The translations under genes were made by a program, and so were the position numbers. Of a DNA stretch of 27,460 nucleotides, positions 1 through 7,264 are shown in pieces. Within the stretch, counting starts at the first letter, position 1, and each line of letters begins with the position of its first letter. This DNA comes from an uncultured Succinivibrio sp. Lineage in GTDB: Bacteria > Pseudomonadota > Gammaproteobacteria > Enterobacterales > Succinivibrionaceae. A model generated the notes under the pieces. The model was not told the origin of the DNA. It saw nothing but the letters and a program-made list of their open reading frames with translations, and did not search any database. The stretch lies in assembly GCA_900770725.1 (NCBI GenBank), contig CAAGLL010000023.1, positions 1-27,460 on the forward strand, read 5' to 3'.

Positions 1-2
1 AC

Positions 3-119
3 TACGCCGAGGAGGCCTCGAACCTCTCTGCCCAGTCCATCGTCCAGCAGGCAGCGTCCTCGATCCTCACCCAGGCCAACCAGCAGCCCCAGATCGCCCT
101 CTCGCTGCTCCAAGGCTAG
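3..119 (+). CDS. fliC: Flagellin, C-terminal end (partial, starts before the window)
   Basis: The window opens inside a reading frame that runs 38 codons to a TAG stop. The encoded tail contains NLSAQSIVQQAASSILTQAN followed by QQPQIALSLLQG. This matches the conserved C-terminal D0 helix of bacterial flagellins, whose usual ending is of the type QAxxxxLAQANQxPQxxLSLL. The D0 helix packs in the core of the flagellar filament and carries export and polymerisation contacts. Only this end is visible, so the length, the variable region and the specific paralogue (fliC, flaA and so on) cannot be judged. The next gene is convergent. Confidence 0.88.
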   Translation, partial: YAEEASNLSAQSIVQQAASSILTQANQQPQIALSLLQG

Positions 120-144
120 CAAGCAATCCCAAGATGTCCCCAAA

Positions 145-175
145 GGCGGATCCGCGTCTCTCAGGCAGATCCGCC
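145..175. terminator. Stem-loop between convergent genes
   Basis: GGCGGATC (145-152) and GATCCGCC (168-175) form an 8-bp stem with a 15-nt loop. It lies 26 nt after the flagellin stop and just beyond the end of the convergent oxidoreductase gene. There is no T-run on either side, so termination is inferred from position only. Confidence 0.4.
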
Positions 176-192
176 TCCCTCAAGGGGCGCCT

Positions 193-1128
193 TCACGGGA
201 TGAGGACTATCTTTCCCATGGTGTGGCCTGAGCCTATGAGCTCATGGGCCCTTTGGCACTCATGAAGCGGCATCCTGCCGGAGATGAAGGGCTTCACGCC
301 CTCGGAGAGCAGCTTAACGAGCGCCTCCCGCACTTCCTTTTCGTGGCTTGCCAGAACCCCCGACGCCTTCACGCGCGATGGGGCGGCCGCGCACACTTCC
401 TTTGCCGTAATAGTCGGCACGCTTACAAGCAGCCCGCCGTCCTTGAGATAGCCGTACATCGCGATCCCAGCCTTGCCGCCCGGCATGTCGACCACCGCGT
501 CGAAGCTGCGATCGAGGCTCCCCGGAAGGGGCTTTTCGTAGCCGAAGGCCTGGACGCCTCCAAGCGACTTTAGGAAATCGAGCTTGCTTGAGCTCGCAGT
601 CCCCGCGACCTCATAGCCTTGCTTTAAAAGCGCGCGCACCAGGATGTGCCCGACGCCGCCGGTGGCGCCTGAGACCAGCACCCTGGCAGGAGGAGGCGGG
701 AGCATCCTCATGATGGTGATGGCGGTGAACCCGGCTGATACCGAGGCTGCGGCCTCCTCAAAGGAGGCGCCATCGGGGATCGGCATCATCGAATCATCAT
801 CTACCAGGGCCTTTTCGGCGCAGGCGCGCGGATCATAGGGGAAGCCTGCCGATCCGAAGACCTTGTCGCCTTGGTGGAAGGCGCTGCCCACTCCTGCCTT
901 TATCACCACGCCTGCGCAGTCAAAGCCGAGCGTCCACGGGAAGGGCTTTCCCTTGTTGTGGTCGCACACGAAGTTGCGCCCGGCGCGGATCTTCGCGTCT
1001 ATGGGGTTGACGCCGCAGGCCTTGACCTCGATGAGGCACTGCCTCTCCCCTGGCTCCTGATCCTCAAGCTCGGCGATCCTAAGTACCTCCGGGCCGCCGA
1101 AGCGGTCGAACACCACTGCCTTGTGCAT
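193..1128 (-). CDS. Zinc-independent NADPH:quinone oxidoreductase-like protein (MDR superfamily)
   Basis: 311 aa. The N-terminus (KAVVFDRFGGPEVL, then IEVKACGVNPIDAKIRAG) is typical of the quinone oxidoreductase branch of medium-chain dehydrogenases. A glycine-rich NADPH-binding turn, VLVSGATGGVG, lies near residues 150-160 and is followed by GTASSSKLDFLKSLG. I see no structural-zinc cysteine cluster, as expected for this zinc-free branch. Proteins of this type reduce quinones or alpha,beta-unsaturated carbonyls with NADPH; the substrate cannot be read from sequence. The start at 1128 is chosen because AGGAGG (1135-1140) sits 6 nt upstream. An in-frame ATG further upstream would run into the preceding gene. 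One base separates this ATG from the TGA of the MATE gene, so the two are very probably cotranscribed and translationally coupled. Confidence 0.85.
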   Translation of the reverse strand: MHKAVVFDRFGGPEVLRIAELEDQEPGERQCLIEVKACGVNPIDAKIRAGRNFVCDHNKGKPFPWTLGFDCAGVVIKAGVGSAFHQGDKVFGSAGFPYDPRACAEKALVDDDSMMPIPDGASFEEAAASVSAGFTAITIMRMLPPPPARVLVSGATGGVGHILVRALLKQGYEVAGTASSSKLDFLKSLGGVQAFGYEKPLPGSLDRSFDAVVDMPGGKAGIAMYGYLKDGGLLVSVPTITAKEVCAAAPSRVKASGVLASHEKEVREALVKLLSEGVKPFISGRMPLHECQRAHELIGSGHTMGKIVLIP

Positions 1129-1129
1129 C

Positions 1130-2506
1130 TCAAGCCTCCTTGCCTGGCTGTGCAGAAATCGGATCCTCATGATTACGGGCCTTCACGGACTTCCAAAGCG
1201 AGCGGGCGAAATGCACGCCCAAGGCCGCGCTTAAGAAAGCTGAAACCGAGCTTGAGATCCACACGCCCTCAAGCCCGAAGAGCGAGGTGCAGGCCCAGAG
1301 GGCGGCAAGCGGGAAGACCACGGTCCTGGCCATGGAGAGGATGAAGGCCCGCCCGGCGCTTTCAAGCGCGGTCAGGAACACCCTCAGGCAGATCTCAGCC
1401 CAGATGAAGAGGTAGCTTATGCTGAAGATCCTGATGCACAGCACCCCCAGGCGCACGAACTCCTCGTCCCCCGGCGCCCCGAAGAGCGGCATGATGAGCC
1501 CGCCTGCGGCCTCAAAGAGGACGACCACCGCCAAGGCGATGGCGGCGCAGAGGATGAGGCACCACTTCTCAATCGCCGCGACGCGCGGCAGGATCCGCGC
1601 CCCGAAGCAGTAGCTCAAGGGCGGCTGCATCGCGTTGCTCACGCCGTCGAGCAGCATCATCGCCACCGCCCCGGCGTAGAGCGCGGCGGCGTTGGCCGCG
1701 ACGGCCACGGTGCCGCCGAGCTTCAAGAGCAGGCCGTTGACCGCGAGCATCAGCACCGATCCCGAAACCTCCTCGAGGAACTCCGGCGTGCCGTTTAAGA
1801 GCATGCGCTTGAGCTGCCCTGCCGTGATGAGGCCGCGCACGAAGCGCAGATCGGCGCGCCCCAGGAGGAAGGGCGTGAAGCCTGCCAGTGCGCCTGCCGA
1901 GAGCGAGACGCAGGTCGTGAACGAGGCGCACCAGATCCCCTGCCTGAGCACCACGATGAAGATGTAGTCGAGCAGCAGGTTCAAAAGCGAGGCCCCGACG
2001 TTGAGCCACATCGAGAAGCGCTGCATCCCGCTCACGCGGAGGTACCCGTTTATCGAGTAGTACAGGCACACGAGCGGCCCGAAGATTAGGTAGGAGCGGA
2101 TGTAGGAGCGGCACAGCTCCTGGGTCTGCGCCCCCGCACCCATGAGCTTGAGGAACGGCACGGTGAGCAGGAAGCCTGCCACGCACATGAAGAGGCCTAA
2201 GGCTATCTCGATGCACACGCTCGCGGTGAACATGCGGCAGGCCTTGTCGCGCTCGCGGCGGCCTAAGTAGTTTGAGATCTTGACGCTGGCGCCCGTGGAG
2301 ACCATGGAGCTTAGCGCGAAGACCACGCCTAAGAGCGGCCACATCATGTTGGCGGCAGCCAGGCTGTCGTGGCCCATGTAGTGCCCCACGAACATCCCGT
2401 CCACCACGACGTAGAGCGCGCCTGCGGCCATGCTCACCGATCCCGGGAGCACGCAGCGGGCAAAGAGCCTTGGCAGGGACAGCTTTTCAAAAATCTCAGA
2501 GCGCAT
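1130..2506 (-). CDS. MATE-family multidrug/Na+ antiporter
   Basis: 458 aa from the chosen start, a normal length for the family. It is strongly hydrophobic with about twelve predicted membrane segments in two halves. Family-like signatures include PGSVSMAAGALYVVVDGMFV near the N-terminus, then GVVFALSSMVSTGASVKISN and a basic LGRRERDKA loop. The second half repeats the fold (for example NAAALYAGAVAMMLLDGVSN). MATE proteins export cationic drugs or metabolites in exchange for Na+ or H+; MepA-like members are closest in feel, but the substrate is unknown. The ATG at 2506 has AAGG 6 nt upstream. In-frame starts 15 or 45 nt further upstream are possible but have weaker ribosome sites. It is the first gene of a two-gene unit with the oxidoreductase. 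Confidence 0.88.
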   Translation of the reverse strand: MRSEIFEKLSLPRLFARCVLPGSVSMAAGALYVVVDGMFVGHYMGHDSLAAANMMWPLLGVVFALSSMVSTGASVKISNYLGRRERDKACRMFTASVCIEIALGLFMCVAGFLLTVPFLKLMGAGAQTQELCRSYIRSYLIFGPLVCLYYSINGYLRVSGMQRFSMWLNVGASLLNLLLDYIFIVVLRQGIWCASFTTCVSLSAGALAGFTPFLLGRADLRFVRGLITAGQLKRMLLNGTPEFLEEVSGSVLMLAVNGLLLKLGGTVAVAANAAALYAGAVAMMLLDGVSNAMQPPLSYCFGARILPRVAAIEKWCLILCAAIALAVVVLFEAAGGLIMPLFGAPGDEEFVRLGVLCIRIFSISYLFIWAEICLRVFLTALESAGRAFILSMARTVVFPLAALWACTSLFGLEGVWISSSVSAFLSAALGVHFARSLWKSVKARNHEDPISAQPGKEA

Positions 2507-2601
2507 GGGAAACCTTGGCATCAGGGGATCGGCCTGGCGCGGACGCGCCAAAACGGGGCTGTGGCAATTCTAGCACCGCGGTCAAGGCGGCCTGGATGAT
2601 C

Positions 2602-2706
2602 AAAAAGGCCCCGGTAAGCTGCCGGGGCAAATTTTCTTCAGGTAGTTTGGCGCTAGAACGCGCCAGGAGAGGCTGGCAGGGCGTCCGCCCTGCCAACGTC
2701 TTTATA
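2602..2706 (-). promoter_or_regulatory. Structured leader with putative promoter and attenuator upstream of the MATE gene
   Basis: Read on the minus strand, a possible promoter (TTGCCT at 2728-2723, 16-nt spacer, TATAAA at 2706-2701) is followed by three stem-loops. Hairpin 1 (2695-2674) has a 9-bp stem and loop GGAC. Hairpin 2 (2665-2648) is TGGCGC-GTTCTA-GCGCCA. Hairpin 3 (2628-2608) is GCCCCGG-CAGCTTA-CCGGGGC followed by C and TTTTT, a textbook intrinsic terminator. It ends about 95 nt before the MATE start, in the same direction. This layout suggests attenuation or a riboswitch, but I do not recognise the class. The rest of 2507-2936 has no convincing gene. Confidence 0.5.
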
Positions 2707-2885
2707 TTAGGGCACCTGACTTAGGCAAGAATTAGCAAAAATCAGGATTTGCGCTTTTGCACCTCAACAGTTGAGCATAGGCGCGATCGCTTGGGATCAA
2801 GGCCTGGGGCAAACTAAAATGCCACAATTCAGGGGCTTTTTTGCAATGCCTTGGCGCCTGCGGCATGGATTTGCCAATGCGCGGG

Positions 2886-2919
2886 CAAGGAAAAGGCCGC
2901 ATGCGCGGCCTTTTCCTTG
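2886..2919. terminator. Bidirectional intrinsic terminator after the repeat lipoprotein gene
   Basis: A near-perfect 34-nt palindrome: CAAGGAAAAGGCCGC (2886-2900), loop ATGC, then GCGGCCTTTTCCTTG (2905-2919). The stem carries A-rich and T-rich arms on both sides. It starts 17 nt past the stop of the minus-strand lipoprotein gene. Confidence 0.8.
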
Positions 2920-2936
2920 GTGAAACTCAGGATCCC

Positions 2937-3740
2937 TTACTTCGAGGCGTCCTCGGGCTTCCACTGGTAGCGCGGCTCGGCGGAGCGGAAGCCGAACTTG
3001 TTGCTCTCCTTCTTGATGGCCTCGGCCTCAAGCTCCTCCTCGGTCTTCTGCGTGGCAGCCTGCTTCTCCTCGACCTTCACGCCGGCGCGCTTGGCCGCGT
3101 CGCGGTACTTCTCCTCGCGGGAGATCCGCTCCGAGCGCGGCTTGCCGGTAGCCTCCTCGGGATTCCACTGGTAGCGCGGCTCGGCGGACTTAAAGCCGCT
3201 CTCGGTGCGCTCGGATTCCTCGGCGACCTTGTCGTTGTCGGCCTCGCGCTTGGCCTCCTTGGCGCGCTTGGCATCAAGCTTGGCCTGCTCCTCGGCGGTC
3301 AGCTCCTTCTTGGCAGGGGCGGCCTTCTGGCCGGTCATCTGCTCGGGGTGCTCCTGGAAGCGGATCTCGGAGGACTTGAAGCCCACTTCGGTGCGCTGGG
3401 CCTTGTCAGCCTCCTTTTCGGCGGACGCTGCAGCAGTTGCGGCGGCAGCGCCGTCCTGTTCCTTGGCGCCATCCTGCTCCGCGGGCTTTTCATCTGAGGA
3501 TGCTTCATCGTCATCCTTGCTGCCGAACACGAACAGGTGCCGATCGTCGGTGCGCTCGGAGAGCTCGTCGGCCTGGTGGCGGGTCATGGCCTCGGGGTGC
3601 GCCTGGAAGCGCACTTCGGCCGACTTGAAGCCCTTGGGGCCTTCGGCGGCGCCCTTGTATTCGTCAGTTGAGGTGGAGTTGCAGGCCGCAAGCGACAGCG
3701 CCGAAAGCACGGCGAGAGCGGCTATGGAGAATTTGCGCAT
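2937..3740 (-). CDS. Lipoprotein with four copies of a GF(K/R)S-E-R(F/Y)Q-PE motif
   Basis: 267 aa, family not recognised. Residues 1-20 form a lipoprotein signal (basic MRK, hydrophobic core, lipobox LAAC with Cys20). The mature protein is very hydrophilic, Glu/Lys/Ala-rich and probably partly coiled-coil or disordered. A 17-residue motif occurs four times, at residues 37, 120, 182 and 250: GFKSAEVRFQAHPEAMT, GFKSSEIRFQEHPEQMT, GFKSAEPRYQWNPEEAT and GFRSAEPRYQWKPEDAS. The motifs fall into two pairs (RFQ-HPE-MT and RYQW-PE-A), with 45-66 residue Lys/Glu-rich linkers between copies. No position +2 Asp follows the lipid Cys (it is Asn), so outer-membrane sorting by Lol is likely. The start is supported by AAGGA five nt upstream. 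Cell-envelope binding is an inference only. Confidence 0.85.
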   Translation of the reverse strand: MRKFSIAALAVLSALSLAACNSTSTDEYKGAAEGPKGFKSAEVRFQAHPEAMTRHQADELSERTDDRHLFVFGSKDDDEASSDEKPAEQDGAKEQDGAAAATAAASAEKEADKAQRTEVGFKSSEIRFQEHPEQMTGQKAAPAKKELTAEEQAKLDAKRAKEAKREADNDKVAEESERTESGFKSAEPRYQWNPEEATGKPRSERISREEKYRDAAKRAGVKVEEKQAATQKTEEELEAEAIKKESNKFGFRSAEPRYQWKPEDASK

Positions 3741-3752
3741 AGTAGTCCTTGG

Positions 3753-3767
3753 TGGCCCTTCGGGCCA
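3753..3767. other. Small hairpin in the leader of the lipoprotein gene
   Basis: TGGCCC-TTC-GGGCCA forms a 6-bp stem with a 3-nt loop. It lies 13 nt before the lipoprotein ATG on the minus strand and downstream of the 104-aa gene. It could stabilise the mRNA 5' end or act as a weak terminator of the upstream gene; no T-run is present. Confidence 0.35.
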
Positions 3768-3813
3768 TGTAGTATTTGTAAGTTATAGGCTTATTCTACA
3801 GCCAGAACGCGGA

Positions 3814-4128
3814 TCATGCGTAAGCGGAGAACGCGAGCAGGCCCTGCAGCTCGTCGCGCTGGGAGAGCTGCTGGACGTTGGCGTAGGCGGCCGCCTGCGG
3901 GGAGGTCGCGTTGGGCATCCTAAGGCTGTCCCTCGCCTGCTCGTACGCGCGCTCGTACTCCGCGCCGGAGGCTGCGGAGGCGCTTTGCGCCTGCTCAGGC
4001 TGAACCTGCTGCTCCTGCCTTGGCGCATCATTGGGCTGCCCGGACTGCTCGCTCACGCGGCGGCGGTTCTGGGCGCTCTGGATGACCTGCGAATAAAGGC
4101 TGTCGGAAGTGTTGACGCTGATTGCCAT
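3814..4128 (-). CDS. Hypothetical 104-aa protein, Gln/Ala/Ser-rich
   Basis: Not recognised. There is no signal peptide and no membrane segment. The N-terminus (MAISVNTSDSLYSQVIQSAQ) is followed by a polar Gln/Glu/Pro-rich stretch (residues about 25-50), then an Ala/Gln-rich helical half ending in LQGLLAFSAYA. The hydrophobic last helix after a disordered middle recalls small motility- or secretion-associated proteins that start with MxIS and end in a hydrophobic helix. That is a resemblance of style, not a family call. AGGT lies about 10 nt upstream of the ATG. It lies 73 nt upstream of the lipoprotein gene on the same strand and could share its transcript. Confidence 0.65.
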   Translation of the reverse strand: MAISVNTSDSLYSQVIQSAQNRRRVSEQSGQPNDAPRQEQQVQPEQAQSASAASGAEYERAYEQARDSLRMPNATSPQAAAYANVQQLSQRDELQGLLAFSAYA

Positions 4129-4146
4129 CTTAAACTACCTGCTGCT

Positions 4147-4177
4147 GCGCCAGGCGGAGCGGCGCTCCGCCCGGCGC
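4147..4177. terminator. Long GC-rich stem-loop after tsaB
   Basis: GCGCC-a-GGCGGAGC (4147-4160), loop GGC, GCTCCGCC-c-GGCGC (4164-4177): 13 paired bases with one internal mismatch. It sits 24 nt past the tsaB stop and before the 104-aa gene start. It lacks a T-tract, so it may be a weak or Rho-assisted terminator or a processing element. Confidence 0.45.
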
Positions 4178-4200
4178 TTTGGGTTCACGGCGCCCAGGCC

Positions 4201-4911
4201 CTAGGCCAGCGGGCGCTCGGGGTGCTGCTGCGGGATCTTCTTCCAGGCCACCTCGTCGCGCACGTAAAGCGGCAAAGCTTGCGCCGCGTCGACGGTCCTG
4301 CCCTCGTCAAAGAGCACCTTCCCAAGCTTTACTATAAACTCTCCGTCGGGAAACTGCGAGCGCTTGACGATGTTTCTGTTAAGGCCGGCGGCATAGAGGA
4401 TCTCGGTGCCGGTGCCTCCGGCGTAGGCGCCGTGGGCGCCCAGCGCCGAGGAGACGGCCTGCACGGCATCGTCGGGCTTTAAGACGCAGGGCTCGAGCAG
4501 CGCCTTGGGATACTTGCCGGTGCGCTCGTAGACTGCGACATAGACCTCGCCCATGCGCGCGTCGATGGAGGCCACCGCGCAGCTCTCGTCGGTGCCGTAG
4601 AGGGCCTGCATGGCCAGCGCCTCTAGCGAGCTCACGCCGGCGCACTTGAGATTGAGCGCCTGGGCGTAGCCCTGGGCCGTGGAGGCGGCGATGCGCACGC
4701 CGGTGAACGAGCCCGGGCCCTTGCCGTAGACGATGCCGTCGAGATCCCCCTTCTCAAGCCCGGCCATCTCAAGCACGCGGTCGGCCATCGGCAATATCAG
4801 CTCGGCGTGCTTCTGCGGCGCCTCCTCGTTGATGCTGAAGACCTCGCCGTCATCGCGCAGCGCCGCAGCGGAGCAGTTCTCGGTTGATGTCTCAAATGCC
4901 AGAAGATTCAT
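4201..4911 (-). CDS. tsaB: tRNA N6-threonylcarbamoyladenosine synthesis protein TsaB
   Basis: 236 aa, close to the usual TsaB length. The N-terminal LLAFETST is the ASKHA phosphate-1 loop. GKGPGSFTGVRIAASTAQGY (about residues 67-86) is the TsaB/TsaD family signature, and SIDARMGEVYVAVYE follows. TsaB forms the dimeric platform that, with TsaD and TsaE, transfers threonylcarbamoyl from TC-AMP (made by TsaC) to A37 of ANN-decoding tRNAs. The TsaD metal-binding histidines are absent, as expected. The ATG at 4911 is preferred to upstream in-frame starts because the conserved fold begins at once and AAGG lies 8 nt upstream. It is 67 nt downstream of the helicase gene; yeaZ (tsaB) also neighbours yoaA in E. 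coli. Confidence 0.93.
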   Translation of the reverse strand: MNLLAFETSTENCSAAALRDDGEVFSINEEAPQKHAELILPMADRVLEMAGLEKGDLDGIVYGKGPGSFTGVRIAASTAQGYAQALNLKCAGVSSLEALAMQALYGTDESCAVASIDARMGEVYVAVYERTGKYPKALLEPCVLKPDDAVQAVSSALGAHGAYAGGTGTEILYAAGLNRNIVKRSQFPDGEFIVKLGKVLFDEGRTVDAAQALPLYVRDEVAWKKIPQQHPERPLA

Positions 4912-4978
4912 CTCAATGACCTTGCGGGTAGGCCCGCTTGCCTGAAGTAAAGCCGGGGCTGCGCCTTGGCGCGCCCTC

Positions 4979-7240
4979 TTATTGTCTGTTGCCCGGCCTC
5001 TGGATGCTGGACATGAAAGCCCTGAGGTCGGATGGATTAGAGAGCATTTTAACAGGCGGAAGCGAGTGCAAGAACACTGATCCGTAGCCCTTTGAGACGA
5101 TGCGCGGATCGCAGATGACAAGCGCCCCGCGGTCGTCCTCGTGGCGGATGAGCCTGCCCACGCCCTGCCTAAGCTCGATTACCGCCTCGGGCACCGAGAT
5201 CCCCATGAAGTGGGCCTTTCCCTTGCCGGCGCGGGCGTCGTAGAGGTTGCAGCGCGCACGGGTGACCGGATCGCCCGGGGCGGCAAAGGGGAGCTTGTCG
5301 ATGATGACCAGCGAGAGCGCGCGCCCCTGCACGTCCACCCCGGCCCAGAACGACGAGGTCCCCACGAGGATCGCCCGTCCGTCCTTGCGGAACTGCTCTA
5401 AAAGCCTCGTGTTGGAGAGTCCGCTGTTCTGGGAGAGCACCTTGCGCTCCATGCCGTAGCGGGCCTCGAGCACCTGCGCGGCGTGCCTGAGCGCGCTTAC
5501 CGAGGTCGTGAGGTAGAAGATCCCGCCGTCGGTGGCGCGGATCACCTGGTCGAGCGAATCCAGGATCTTGTCGTCGCGGAACTTGTCCGAGGGATCGGGG
5601 AAGCTGCGCGAGACCAGGAGCGCGGCGTGGCTTGCGTAGTCGAACGGGCTTGCCACCGTGAGCTCCTCGACGCCCTCCGAAGGCGCCCCGATGTCGCGGC
5701 GGAACTTTGCAAAGTCCCCCGCCACCGAGAGCGTGGCCGAGGTCATGACCACGCCGATGCCCGCGGTGGTGCAGCCCTTTAAGAACTGCCCCATGAACTT
5801 TGAGATCTCCAAGGGGGTCAGGCGCAGCGTGAAGCCGTGCGGCGAGACCTGCGCCGATCCCGCGTGGGTCCCGCGCAGGTCGGAGTCCGGGCTGTTGAGC
5901 GTCATCAGTCCCGTGATGGCCTCCAGCGCCCCCTTGAACTGCTTTTGGATCGAGCCGAAGGCCTCCTCGTCTGAAAGCTTGACGCCCTCGATGAACTTGG
6001 AGACGCCCTGCACGGCCTTGTAGAGGCCCGCCACCAGATCGCGGAACTCATGGGAGGGCTTTTGGTAGACGTGCATGGGATCGGTCTCATCCGCGTCGAA
6101 GTCCTCGAAGCGGTACTCGAGGAAGTCGTGCGCCCCGTCGCCCTTCAGGCGCAGGTAGTCGTGCAGCGCGCGGCTGGCCTCGCGCACGGCGTTCCCCGCC
6201 TTCTCGGCCTCGGCGGCAAAGGGGGATGCGCCCTGGTTTGAACGCACCACCTGCAAGAGCACGTCGCAAAGCGTCCTAAGGCCGCGCGATGAGGCCTCCT
6301 GCCCCAGGTGCGCGCGCCCGGCCTCGGGCAGCTCGTGGGCCTCGTCGAAGACTATGGCCTTGTACTTTGGCAGCATGAAGCAGGGCGACTGCAGGTTGAA
6401 CGGCGACTCTATCTGCGCGTCGGCGAAGAACAGCGCGTGGTTTACCACCACCACGTTGCAGTTGGCGGCGTTGCGCCTTGCCGCGTAGGCAAAGCAGCTC
6501 TCGCGGTAGGGGCACTTGCGTCCCGGGCACAGGTTGCGGTCGCAGTTGAAGCGCGAGACCACGTCCTGGGGGAAGAGCGAGTTGATCTCGGCAAAGAGGC
6601 AGCCCTCGATGCCGCCTTGGATCTCCTTCTCAGTCCCCGCCTTGATGGAGACGAGCCTCTGCAGCAGCTCCCGCTCGCGGCGCGCCTTGCCGCTGCCGCC
6701 ATCGGGGAGGGCCAGCGAGCCTTGGATCCCGCCCTCGCCCGAGGGCACGCCCGCCTTGTCGCACTCGTCCACGAGGCGCTTTATGCACATGTAGTTGCCA
6801 AAGCCCTTGAGCGCCATGTACTTGGCCTGCCTAAGCCCCAGGAGCCTGACCATGCGCGGCAGATCCTTCTTGATGAGCTGGTCCTGCAGCGCCTTGGAGG
6901 CGGTGGAGATCACGGTGCACTTCCCAGAGAGCAGCGCCGGGAGCAGGTAGGCGTAGGTCTTGCCGGTGCCGGTGCCGGCCTCGGCGATGAGGATGGTGCC
7001 GCCGCGGATGGCCTTGGAGGCGGCCTCCGAGAGCTTGAGCTGGCCTGCCCTGGGGACGAATCCCTTGATCTGTCGCTCAAAGCGCCCGCCCGGGCCCAGG
7101 AACTCCGAGGGCGGGGCCTGCAGCACCGAGGGTCCCTCGGGAAGCGGCGTCCTCAAAGGCGGCTCCTCCTTTGCGCCATCGGCGAGTGCGCTCCTCATCG
7201 AGCGGATCGCGCTCGACATGCTCTCGGGGCTTAAAGCCAT
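4979..7240 (-). CDS. yoaA: DinG-family Fe-S ATP-dependent DNA helicase (YoaA type)
   Basis: 753 aa, superfamily 2, XPD/DinG group. The Walker A motif is AEAGTGTGKT (residues 86-95). Four likely [4Fe-4S] ligands are Cys152 in NYMCIKRL and Cys238, Cys243 and Cys249 in LCPGRKCPYRESC. The DEAH box is at 299-302 (VFDEAHELP). The C-terminal motor half contains QGVGRLIRHEDDRGALVICD, the arginine-finger motif VI. E. coli YoaA works with the clamp-loader subunit HolC (chi) at stalled forks. The N-terminal 60 residues are an extra low-complexity extension before the conserved GFVPRAGQLKLS. AAGGAG lies 7 nt upstream of the ATG. The gene starts 24 nt after the SIMPL gene, and tsaB follows. Confidence 0.92.
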   Translation of the reverse strand: MALSPESMSSAIRSMRSALADGAKEEPPLRTPLPEGPSVLQAPPSEFLGPGGRFERQIKGFVPRAGQLKLSEAASKAIRGGTILIAEAGTGTGKTYAYLLPALLSGKCTVISTASKALQDQLIKKDLPRMVRLLGLRQAKYMALKGFGNYMCIKRLVDECDKAGVPSGEGGIQGSLALPDGGSGKARRERELLQRLVSIKAGTEKEIQGGIEGCLFAEINSLFPQDVVSRFNCDRNLCPGRKCPYRESCFAYAARRNAANCNVVVVNHALFFADAQIESPFNLQSPCFMLPKYKAIVFDEAHELPEAGRAHLGQEASSRGLRTLCDVLLQVVRSNQGASPFAAEAEKAGNAVREASRALHDYLRLKGDGAHDFLEYRFEDFDADETDPMHVYQKPSHEFRDLVAGLYKAVQGVSKFIEGVKLSDEEAFGSIQKQFKGALEAITGLMTLNSPDSDLRGTHAGSAQVSPHGFTLRLTPLEISKFMGQFLKGCTTAGIGVVMTSATLSVAGDFAKFRRDIGAPSEGVEELTVASPFDYASHAALLVSRSFPDPSDKFRDDKILDSLDQVIRATDGGIFYLTTSVSALRHAAQVLEARYGMERKVLSQNSGLSNTRLLEQFRKDGRAILVGTSSFWAGVDVQGRALSLVIIDKLPFAAPGDPVTRARCNLYDARAGKGKAHFMGISVPEAVIELRQGVGRLIRHEDDRGALVICDPRIVSKGYGSVFLHSLPPVKMLSNPSDLRAFMSSIQRPGNRQ

Positions 7241-7264
7241 CCTCTTGCTCCTTGAAAGACGCTC

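Noticed and set aside
2496..2696. 66-aa minus-strand frame with a TTG start ahead of the MATE gene
   Set aside because: It begins inside a stable hairpin, has no ribosome site, runs through an intrinsic terminator and overlaps the MATE start.
2841..3497. 218-aa plus-strand frame opposite the lipoprotein
   Set aside because: A Leu/Gly-rich antisense shadow; the minus-strand frame has a lipobox, repeats and a ribosome site.
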